In this document: positions 40,595-47,113 of the stretch, piece after piece | How the letters are laid out: each line of letters begins with the position of its first letter | Numbering within the stretch: the stretch's first letter is position 1 | Origin: Syntrophorhabdaceae bacterium PtaU1.Bin034 | GTDB lineage: Bacteria; Desulfobacterota_G; Syntrophorhabdia; Syntrophorhabdales; WCHB1-27 | Assembly: GCA_002067405.1 (NCBI GenBank) | Contig: MVRP01000015.1 | Location: 1-47,113 of the forward strand | Direction: 5' to 3' | DNA: 47,113 nt | Program-made: the position numbers and the translations under genes | The notes under the pieces: model-generated | Told to the model about the DNA's origin: nothing | Database searches by the model: none | What the model saw: only the letters and a program-made list of their open reading frames with translations

Positions 40595-43093
40595 CTACTC
40601 CTCTCTGAGTTGCATGTGCGGGTACGTGCGAAAGACCTTCCAGATCGGATACAGTGCCGCACCGGCACTTGCGAGCACTGCCGTGATCCCTGACAGCACG
40701 TAGGGGCTCCATGGGGGATAGAAGAAGATGGTCCAGTTGAAGCTCTGAACATTAATGACCTTTATGAGAATGAAGGCGAGAACGGTGCCCACGACAATAC
40801 TCAGAACAAAGCTCACCATTCCCATGCCTATCCCTTCCATAAGGGTCATCGCCGCCACCTGCCTCGTTGAAAAGCCGAGGGCACGGTAGATGCCGAACTC
40901 GCGCTGCCTCTCGATGAAGAGGGTAAGGAGCGCCCCGGCAATCCCGAAGAACGCGACAATGATCGCGAGTACCCGCATGGACCGGGTCACGGCGAAGGTC
41001 GAGTCGAATACGGAGAGTATCCTGTGGTGAAGCTGGTCGAGGGTGAACACGGGGAGACCGTGGGCAGAGGCGCGTTTCTTGACCTCATCAAGAAGTTCCT
41101 GCCGCCGTGGATCCCCGGGATCCATAAACACGCCGATGCTGTTAAGCCTGCGGTCGTTGAAAGTGGCAAGGTAGGTGGTACGATCCATCATGATCAGCCC
41201 ACGCTCCGTGGTGTAATCATAGAACGCGGCCGCGATCCTGAATCGCGCCGGACCGTGGTTCCCTTCGAGGGTTATCACCTCCCCCATCCTCGCTTTAAAG
41301 CTCCGTAGAAAACTTTCCGACACAATCACCTCTCCCCGCTTGACCGGTTCCCAGTTTTCGTTTCCTCCTTTCAGCCAGCCGAACCGGGTGTATTTCTGGA
41401 GGACATCGGCCCTTACCGCAGCGACCGAAACTGATTTTCCCCGATAAGGGATCTGGACGTTCCGATAGGGATCAACGCCTCCGAGGCCCGGCATCTCTCT
41501 TATCTCTTCGTAGAACCGCTCCGGCACCTCAAATCCTTCCGAGGTGCTGCCGATGTATATGTCGGCTCTGAGCTGGGTGCCCATCCACCAGATAAGAGAC
41601 TGGCGGAAGCTCCCGATCATGGAGCCAAGCCCCACGGACATGGAGAGAGCCACCATGAAAGCGGCTACCGCAACAGCCGTCCGGTTGAGGTTCTGTCTGA
41701 TGTTGCCCGCGGCGATCCTTCCCGGCAGCCCGCATAACAGACCGAAGATGTGTCTGAGAAGAGGGGCGATCAGGGCGAGCAGCAGGCCGGTAAGAAGGCT
41801 CGCACCAAAAAGAAAGGCAAAAGCAGCGGTAAAACCGATGTAGACGTGGACGGGTGAAAGAATAAGAAGGATGATCGTGAGGATCAGGGTCGCGATCCCT
41901 GCAAGGGCTGCTTTTCTTGTGCCTTTGATGCTTGTCCCGGCCGCCGTCCTCCCCTGAAGGGCCCTGACCGGATCGAGCCGCATCAGCTCCAGCAATGGAA
42001 AGACGCTTCCAAGCACGCTCGCGGAACAGCCGAAGAAAGCACCCGCGACAACGATCCACCATGACCATGGCAAAGGCTCAGGCCTGAGAAAGAAATAGAG
42101 GTTGCTGATGGTCTGGCCCACCAGGCCCGTGAGAAAGCGGCTCAGAACATAGCCGAAAAGGCCGCCCAAAAGTCCTCCCGCAAGGCCGAAAATGAGTATT
42201 TCAGTGAGAAAGGCCGAGACGACCTCGCGGCGGGAGGCCCCAAGGCTTCTCAGGATCCCCGCGTCTTTTCTCCTGCTGGCAACGGCGAACATGGTGGTGT
42301 TGTAGATGAGAAAAACACCGACAAAGAGGGCTATGAGCGAGAGCGCTTCGAGATTTAACCGGAATGCCCTTAGCATGCCCGCATATATCTGTTCCTTCTG
42401 GCGGCTTGACTGTATCCTGAAGCCCTCCTTGTGGCGGGAGACGAAAGCATGTTCGTTCTTCAAGATAAGATCGACACGGTCTATCCGTCCCTCCAGATCG
42501 AAAAGCCTTTGCACATGACCTATATCCATCACTATGAGAGGCTCGGGAGAGAGACTCGGAAAAGTGTCCAAAAGCTTGAATTCGCCTCTGGAGGTCCTGA
42601 CAATGCTGCCCGGCATCAGAGTAAGTCTGGACGCTGTTTTTTCATCCATTAGAACGGCTTTTTGATCCAGAAGGAAGGACAACAATGTCTCCCGGTCCCC
42701 TTGAAGCCCTTGCGCTGTATTTCCGCCGGGCCGGAACATCTTGGGCCTTATTGTTTTGTCCAGAAAGGGATCGATACCGAGCAGGCGGACCGGCTCGCCG
42801 TTTTCCAGCCTGACCCGCCGGTCTATCACCGGAGAAAAGGATCGGACGTCAGGATCGTGTATGAGCTTTGCCAGCAATGCTTCATCGACCGGACCTGCCG
42901 GCCGTTCCATTGAATGGGTGGCCGCGCCGTTCAGGAATTCAATAGCCCGGGAGAAGCTGAAGAGCGCCGCCCGTGCGGAAAAGACCATTCCTATCACTGC
43001 TGCAACCCCGCACGCTATACCCGTAATTTGCAGGATGCTGAGGCTTCGTCTCCTCGGCAGGTATCGGAGGAATGCCCTGGTAACGGTCTTCAC
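40595..43093 (-). CDS. ABC transporter permease with two FtsX domains (AttFG-like)
   Basis: An 832-residue membrane protein. An N-terminal helix and a large extracytoplasmic domain (about 45-240) precede three helices of the first FtsX domain (NTTMFAVASRRKDAGILRSLGASRREVVSAFLTEI near 265). Four more helices and a second soluble domain come next, then a second FtsX domain (ERQREFGIYRALGFSTRQVAAMTLMEG, about 730). MacB/LolE-like proteins of this type act by mechanotransmission rather than classical transport. GTG start, overlapping the ATPase stop as GTGA. Confidence 0.92.
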   Translation of the reverse strand: MKTVTRAFLRYLPRRRSLSILQITGIACGVAAVIGMVFSARAALFSFSRAIEFLNGAATHSMERPAGPVDEALLAKLIHDPDVRSFSPVIDRRVRLENGEPVRLLGIDPFLDKTIRPKMFRPGGNTAQGLQGDRETLLSFLLDQKAVLMDEKTASRLTLMPGSIVRTSRGEFKLLDTFPSLSPEPLIVMDIGHVQRLFDLEGRIDRVDLILKNEHAFVSRHKEGFRIQSSRQKEQIYAGMLRAFRLNLEALSLIALFVGVFLIYNTTMFAVASRRKDAGILRSLGASRREVVSAFLTEILIFGLAGGLLGGLFGYVLSRFLTGLVGQTISNLYFFLRPEPLPWSWWIVVAGAFFGCSASVLGSVFPLLELMRLDPVRALQGRTAAGTSIKGTRKAALAGIATLILTIILLILSPVHVYIGFTAAFAFLFGASLLTGLLLALIAPLLRHIFGLLCGLPGRIAAGNIRQNLNRTAVAVAAFMVALSMSVGLGSMIGSFRQSLIWWMGTQLRADIYIGSTSEGFEVPERFYEEIREMPGLGGVDPYRNVQIPYRGKSVSVAAVRADVLQKYTRFGWLKGGNENWEPVKRGEVIVSESFLRSFKARMGEVITLEGNHGPARFRIAAAFYDYTTERGLIMMDRTTYLATFNDRRLNSIGVFMDPGDPRRQELLDEVKKRASAHGLPVFTLDQLHHRILSVFDSTFAVTRSMRVLAIIVAFFGIAGALLTLFIERQREFGIYRALGFSTRQVAAMTLMEGIGMGMVSFVLSIVVGTVLAFILIKVINVQSFNWTIFFYPPWSPYVLSGITAVLASAGAALYPIWKVFRTYPHMQLREE

Positions 43094-43785
43094 GGGAGAA
43101 CCGGGCGCTGCATTAATTCTTCCACAATAGATCCGTCAACCATGCGAAGCATGCGATCTGCGTACCTGCATGTCAGCGGGCTGTGGCTTGCCATGATGAG
43201 GGTGGTGTTTTCTGCCCGGCAATGTACATGAAGGAGATCGAGGATTTGCTCACCGGTTTTGTTGTCCAGATTGCCGGTCGGTTCGTCAGCCAGAATGATG
43301 GCTGGTCGCTTAACGATGGCCCTTGCTATGGCGACGCGCTGCTGCTCGCCCCCTGAGAGTTGCGACGGGTAACGATTTTCTCTGCCTTTCAAACCTACCG
43401 AGTAGAGGGCATCGATTGCCGCCTTGCGATCAGGCTTACCCGAGAGCTCGAGGGATAAGGAAACATTTTCAAAGGCGGTTAAGGTGGGGAGAAGGTTGAA
43501 AAACTGAAAGACAAACCCGAGGAGGAGACGCCGAAGACGGGTAAGCCCGTCCTCTCCCAGCCGGTTGAGGTCCTGGCCGTCGACCTCTACCGTACCCCTC
43601 GTGGCCCGGTCCAATCCGGCAAGCAGGTTCAAAAGGGTTGTCTTCCCTGAGCCGCTTTTGCCGAAAAGTGCGATAATCTCGCCTTTGCCGATCGCCAGGT
43701 TTGCCCCTGATAAAGCGGAGACGATCTCCTGGCCGTCCTGGCTGTACTGCTTCCACACGTCTTTAACTCTGATTATAGTGTCCAC
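43090..43785 (-). CDS. ABC transporter ATP-binding protein (MacB/AttE-like)
   Basis: A 231-residue ATPase with Walker [10 protein letters not shown], signature [14 protein letters not shown] and Walker [14 protein letters not shown], closest to the LolD/MacB group. The GTG at 43785 gives the normal family length; a TTG at 43896 would add 37 residues with no homology-like pattern, but ribosome binding signals are weak for both. It powers the permease with which it overlaps. Confidence 0.93.
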   Translation of the reverse strand: MDTIIRVKDVWKQYSQDGQEIVSALSGANLAIGKGEIIALFGKSGSGKTTLLNLLAGLDRATRGTVEVDGQDLNRLGEDGLTRLRRLLLGFVFQFFNLLPTLTAFENVSLSLELSGKPDRKAAIDALYSVGLKGRENRYPSQLSGGEQQRVAIARAIVKRPAIILADEPTGNLDNKTGEQILDLLHVHCRAENTTLIMASHSPLTCRYADRMLRMVDGSIVEELMQRPVLP

Positions 43786-44049
43786 ACTGAGTACCCGAAT
43801 TGGTCTCTTGGTTTGGTCGATCCCGAGCGGGAACGGGGTCGAATTCCTGATGCATTTCCCTTTTGACCCCTGTTGTCCCTGTTCCGTGCCGGCCAAAATC
43901 AGGAATAGTATATGTTCTTTCCGTGGCAGTAGTAAAGGAGGGATGACGGAAATGGGGAATGACGGAAAGATAAGAAATAGAGAAGAATGAGGTGATGATG
44001 GAGGAAAGGCGTTTCGCCATTCAGGAGGTACTGGAACCCCATGTTTCGA

Positions 44050-44406
44050 TCAACGGTTTCGCTGGATTCCGAATTCCGTTATTCCGGTGCCCGCAATGCC
44101 CCCGAATTGCCTGGTTCCTGTGAATTTTTCCTGTGCCTCGCCCGCCGGTCTGCCGGGGGGGTTTTGGGCCTCGTTGCCGGGCGCGGTCGGAGCGGTAAAA
44201 ATATCGCCAGGAGGAGAAGGCTCGGATTGTGGCGCAGGCAACGCCTCCGAGCGACCGGGTATTCTCCAGTTGTCGGGATTTCCCCGTGGAACAGGATAAT
44301 CCTCCTGGGCGACTGCTCCGTTTGCCGATAGTAGAATGAAGAGCAGCAACAACACCGGGGTAAACAGATGCTTGAAGGTTCCTTTTTTGCGTTCTTCCCT
44401 GCTCAT
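44050..44406 (-). CDS. Small exported proline-rich protein
   Basis: A 118-residue protein with a signal peptide (about 12-34, ending ANGAVAQ) and a mature part rich in Pro, Gly and Ala. No conserved domain recognised. GAGGGAGAG precedes the ATG. It lies divergent to the RHH-PilZ gene across a 230-base gap. Confidence 0.65.
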   Translation of the reverse strand: MSREERKKGTFKHLFTPVLLLLFILLSANGAVAQEDYPVPRGNPDNWRIPGRSEALPAPQSEPSPPGDIFTAPTAPGNEAQNPPGRPAGEAQEKFTGTRQFGGIAGTGITEFGIQRNR

Positions 44407-44636
44407 CTCTCCCTCATACTTTTACTCTAGGGAAGGGTTTGCGAAGTGTCAATGACGGTGTAAAGAGATTCTGTAAATGGGAGAAATACTGAATTGTAAC
44501 GTATTCAAACAGGCACCCGGCAGACGGGAAGCCGCGATTACGGAAAAGCCTTTAGTCTCAATATGTTGAAATGGGGTAACATTCTGCATTATGTGGTATA
44601 ACACTTGCAGATGCTCAATATCAGGAGGTGGGCGCC

Positions 44637-45128
44637 ATGAAAAAAGAGGTGACGATATGTTTCCGAACCAGCGAGGAACTCCGTAACGCTCTGGAAGCGG
44701 CAGCCCGTGAAGACAGACGTTCCCTTTCTTCGACAATCGAACTGATACTGACAGATTATTTGAAGAAGAACCGCGAATTTCCCGAGGAGCATGAAAGACG
44801 GCGCTATGTCCGTAAAACGGTAGCCATACCTGCTTATGTGAGAAAGTCTCACACCGGGCCGGGCCAACAGCACGGGGCCGTAATCCTTGATCTGTCCCTG
44901 GGCGGCATGCGGCTCTCGGTCCCAAAAGAGTCAGTGTCGGACATTTATGAAGGCGCAGAGAACTCCCGGTTCGAAACATCTTTTGTGCTTCCCCACGACG
45001 ATCGGCCAATACGCCTTATCTGCAAGCCGGAGCGTGTTGTTCCCTCAAACGGGAGCGTTTATGTGGGGGCCAGTTTTGTTGACGCGGAGTTCATCAACTA
45101 TCTGCAGCTTCAAAAGTACCTTGTGTAG
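44637..45128 (+). CDS. Ribbon-helix-helix / PilZ fusion, candidate c-di-GMP-responsive regulator
   Basis: A 163-residue protein in two parts. Residues 1-45 fit a CopG/Arc ribbon-helix-helix fold: strand EVTICFRT, helix SEELRNALEAAARED and helix SSTIELILTDYLKKN. Residues 54-160 form a PilZ domain with R55xxxR59 (RRYVR) and D85xSxxG (DLSLGG), both c-di-GMP contact motifs intact. The simplest reading is a DNA-binding protein whose activity responds to c-di-GMP. AGGAGG lies 8 bases before the ATG at 44637. Confidence 0.88.
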   Translation: MKKEVTICFRTSEELRNALEAAAREDRRSLSSTIELILTDYLKKNREFPEEHERRRYVRKTVAIPAYVRKSHTGPGQQHGAVILDLSLGGMRLSVPKESVSDIYEGAENSRFETSFVLPHDDRPIRLICKPERVVPSNGSVYVGASFVDAEFINYLQLQKYLV

Positions 45129-45231
45129 CGTTCGCTGGCAAATCGTGCGGGTTCCGCCTCATTTCCGGTGCTGCCGGAGGGGACGCCCGCGGGCCTCTCG
45201 CCTCTCGGACGATCACCCTGCGGGATCGGCT

Positions 45232-45879
45232 TCACTTTAGCTGGTTGACAATATCGAGAACCTGGGGAAAGGCATCAACGACAAAATCGGCCTTATGGGC
45301 GAAATGGTTGTTGCCGTAACCGTATGTTGCAGCAATGGTCCTGATTCCTGCCGTTCTGCCGGCCTCGATATCAAGAACGCAGTCACCCATTATGAGCGTC
45401 TCGTCCGGGTTTGCGTTCAGTCGTGAGAGCATATGGAGGATAGGAGCGGGACTGGGTTTTCTTCCGACGCCTGAATCGCCTCCTGTAACGGCGTCGAAGC
45501 ATCGGAGTATCCCAAAGTGATCGAGCACGGCGACGGTGAGCGACTCACTCTTATTTGAAATAACCGCTTTTTGGCGTACCGGAAGCTGTCTGAGCGTTTC
45601 TTCTACTCCCGGGTACAGTGTAGTGTGCACCGCGAGCCGGGCGGAATAGGCACGCGAAAATGCGACAGCGAACATTCGCAGGTCGATGCCCGCTTTCTGG
45701 CCCTCGAACAGTATTTTTCTCAGCCGTGAATCCTCTCCTGCCATCACCGCCCTGATCTCTTCAGTCGAAAACGCCGGAATATTGAATTGACGAAAGACTT
45801 CGTTCACTGCCTCAGCGGTGTCTTGAAGGGTATCCGCGAGAGTACCGTCTAGATCGAAAATAATCAGGTTAAGGGCCAC
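45232..45879 (-). CDS. HAD-family phosphatase (phosphoglycolate phosphatase-like)
   Basis: A 215-residue HAD hydrolase: motif I FDLDGTLADT, a four-helix cap, motif II VISNKSES, motif III Lys in GVGRKPSP and motif IV MGDCVLDIEAGRTAGI. Gph-type enzymes hydrolyse 2-phosphoglycolate or similar small phosphoesters. GTG start at 45879. Sits downstream of the LysR gene on the same strand, 59 bases apart. Confidence 0.92.
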   Translation of the reverse strand: MALNLIIFDLDGTLADTLQDTAEAVNEVFRQFNIPAFSTEEIRAVMAGEDSRLRKILFEGQKAGIDLRMFAVAFSRAYSARLAVHTTLYPGVEETLRQLPVRQKAVISNKSESLTVAVLDHFGILRCFDAVTGGDSGVGRKPSPAPILHMLSRLNANPDETLIMGDCVLDIEAGRTAGIRTIAATYGYGNNHFAHKADFVVDAFPQVLDIVNQLK

Positions 45880-45938
45880 TTGAATACTCTAAATCGAAAG
45901 GCCGGACAAGCTCAACAAATTTCGGCCGGTACTGGCCT

Positions 45939-46856
45939 TTACCGCTGCAGTGCACAGGCTGAATCGGGGCTCTCCGTGATCTCTTTCACGTATCTAATGA
46001 ATGCCTCGACTGAGGGATCGTGTTTTTTGGACTTCAGATATGCCACGGACACTTCAAGAAACAGGGGCTCGATGAGCGGTATGGTTTTGAGGTATGCACT
46101 ATCCTCATCATCAATACTCCGTTCGATGAGGATGGACACTCCTTTTTCCTGAGACACCCACTCCTTAATGAATTCCGTGTTGTTCGCTTCTATAAGGACT
46201 GACGGGATAATGTTCATTTTCGAAAAAGCGTTGAGTACGACGCTTCTCGTTGCCGAGCCGTCTTCCCTTATAATAAAGGGGTAAGAACGGATATCGGCTA
46301 AAGAAACCGTTTGTTCGTGTGCAAGAGGATGATTCAAGGCGGCAATCAACACGAGCTGTTCCTTTACGAAAGGGAAGGAAGCTATTTTCTTTGACGTATG
46401 TGGATAAGCCGCTATCGTGACATCGTCTTGCCCCGAAAGAAGCGCTTTTTCTACCTCTACGCTGGACCCTGAATTGAGCTTGATCTTGATGTGGGGAGAG
46501 TTTTTGTTAAAACCGCCGAGAAGGTGAGGCATTATTTTTCTTGCATAGTTGACGGTAGTGCCGATGCGCAGCAGCGGCAACGAGTCTTTTCTCAGAATGC
46601 GAAACTTATCCTCTAAATCCCGGGCAATTGCATCAATTTGACGGGCATAACGGAAGACGATCTTACCCTCTTTCGTAAGACCGAATGCTCCTCTTTCCCT
46701 GTTGATAAGTTTCAAGCCGACCTGAGTCTCCAGTTGTGTAACATGGTTCGAAACGCCCGGCTGCGACATGCAAAGAAGATCAGCTGCTTTTGAAAAGCTT
46801 CTAAGTTTTACGACAGTCGAGAAAACGATCAGCGAACTCAGGGAATATAGAAGCAT
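45939..46856 (-). CDS. LysR-family transcriptional regulator
   Basis: A 305-residue LTTR: winged HTH at about 18-60 (SFSKAADLLCMSQPGVSNHVTQLETQVGLKLI) and a two-lobed effector domain from about 90. It is divergent from the UbiD gene, 185 bases apart, the usual layout for regulating it. Its -10 box lies so close to the ATG that the leader would be about 9 bases, with no Shine-Dalgarno site. Confidence 0.94.
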   Translation of the reverse strand: MLLYSLSSLIVFSTVVKLRSFSKAADLLCMSQPGVSNHVTQLETQVGLKLINRERGAFGLTKEGKIVFRYARQIDAIARDLEDKFRILRKDSLPLLRIGTTVNYARKIMPHLLGGFNKNSPHIKIKLNSGSSVEVEKALLSGQDDVTIAAYPHTSKKIASFPFVKEQLVLIAALNHPLAHEQTVSLADIRSYPFIIREDGSATRSVVLNAFSKMNIIPSVLIEANNTEFIKEWVSQEKGVSILIERSIDDEDSAYLKTIPLIEPLFLEVSVAYLKSKKHDPSVEAFIRYVKEITESPDSACALQR

Positions 46857-46871
46857 AAGTAATAATTATAC

Positions 46872-46901
46872 ATTATAAAAACAAATGAATTGACATGTCA
46901 A
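46872..46901 (-). promoter_or_regulatory. Promoter of the LysR gene
   Basis: A perfect TTGACA (complement of 46896-46901) and perfect TATAAT (complement of 46872-46877), 18 bases apart, on the minus strand. The -35 is half of the palindrome TTGACATGTCAA. Confidence 0.75.
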
Positions 46902-46918
46902 CGCGGCAGAATCACAAT
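46890..46918 (+). promoter_or_regulatory. Candidate promoter of the UbiD gene
   Basis: TTGACA (46890-46895) is the other half of the palindromic -35; CACAAT (46913-46918) lies 17 bases on. The leader would be about 120 bases. The poor -10 suits a LysR-activated promoter. Confidence 0.45.
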
Positions 46919-47041
46919 GAAAACAGAATCAGGGCACTCTGCTTGGTTCGCATTACGGCCGGTTGTGGCATTCAGGTAACGTGAGTACCGTAGGTCGGGC
47001 TCGTCGGGTTTGAAGGACCAATTCTTCTCAGGAGGATACAA

Positions 47042-47113
47042 ATGGATCTCAGAGACTATGTAAACACATGTGAACAGGAAGGTCAGCTCAAAAGGATCAA
47101 AGCAGAAGTCGAC
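47042..47113 (+). CDS. UbiD-family decarboxylase (partial, first 24 codons)
   Basis: The frame begins MDLRDYVNTCEQEGQLKRI after a CAGGAGG site and runs to the window edge. MDLRDY(V/I) followed by a Gly-Leu/Lys-Arg-Ile turn is the typical opening of UbiD proteins, which use prenylated flavin to (de)carboxylate aromatic or unsaturated acids. In anaerobes such genes often serve phenol, hydroxybenzoate or similar degradation. Only the N-terminus is visible, so the substrate is unknown. Confidence 0.85.
   Translation, partial: MDLRDYVNTCEQEGQLKRIKAEVD

Overview
The window looks like a chromosomal segment of an anaerobic, Gram-negative deltaproteobacterium (Desulfobacterota), plausibly related to Syntrophorhabdus. 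This is inferred from gene content: an rpsU-yqeY-mutS2-dnaG-rpoD replication/transcription operon, a complete type II secretion system (T2SS), orphan TRAP-type binding proteins, an oxalate/formate-type (OFA) permease, catabolic alanine and lactate dehydrogenases, a UbiD-family decarboxylase with a LysR regulator, and several signalling proteins including PilZ. No phylogeny could be run. No rRNA, tRNA, CRISPR array, insertion sequence or phage gene was recognised.

Layout. 1-504 (-) is the start of a 16-cysteine 4Fe-4S electron-transfer protein cut by the window edge. 674-1846 (+) is an MFS permease. 2012-8305 (+) is the tightly packed rpsU-yqeY-mutS2-dnaG-rpoD operon, ended by a bidirectional terminator. 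8397-13394 (-) holds two paralogous DctP binding proteins, alanine dehydrogenase and an OFA permease, apparently separate units. 13644-14225 (+) is a beta-carbonic anhydrase. 14235-14843 (-) is a LuxR-type regulator. 15084-28431 (-) is a large T2SS block headed by an MFS permease and a DUF192 protein, in the order J-K-L-M-N-C-D-E-F-G-H-I, with a candidate internal promoter before gspC.

28595-32502 (+) carries a lactate-type dehydrogenase, three small proteins, a histidine kinase that lacks its phosphoacceptor histidine, and an alanine-rich lipoprotein. Then come an L,D-transpeptidase (-), a Na/Pi cotransporter with a PhoU tail (+), an RRM RNA-binding protein (-), a kinase/receiver pair (+), a lipoprotein trypsin-like protease (+), an AttEFGH-like ABC system (-), a small exported proline-rich protein (-), a ribbon-helix-helix/PilZ fusion (+), a HAD phosphatase (-), a LysR regulator (-) and the first 24 codons of a UbiD-family decarboxylase (+).

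How it works together. The rpsU operon is core housekeeping. The DctP, OFA and MFS proteins suggest uptake of small carboxylates, with alanine and lactate dehydrogenases handling pyruvate/NADH. The T2SS genes supply the inner-membrane platform, ATPase, secretin and pseudopilins, but no prepilin peptidase lies in the window. The LysR/UbiD pair at the right edge suggests an inducible decarboxylation or carboxylation locus continuing outside.

The most notable points are the RHH-PilZ fusion, the pseudokinase-like histidine kinase, the permuted T2SS order, a promoter laid over a terminator hairpin (OFA/ald), a palindromic -35 shared by LysR and UbiD, a likely ACG start in the L,D-transpeptidase gene, and a gene-conversion-like tract between the dctP paralogues.
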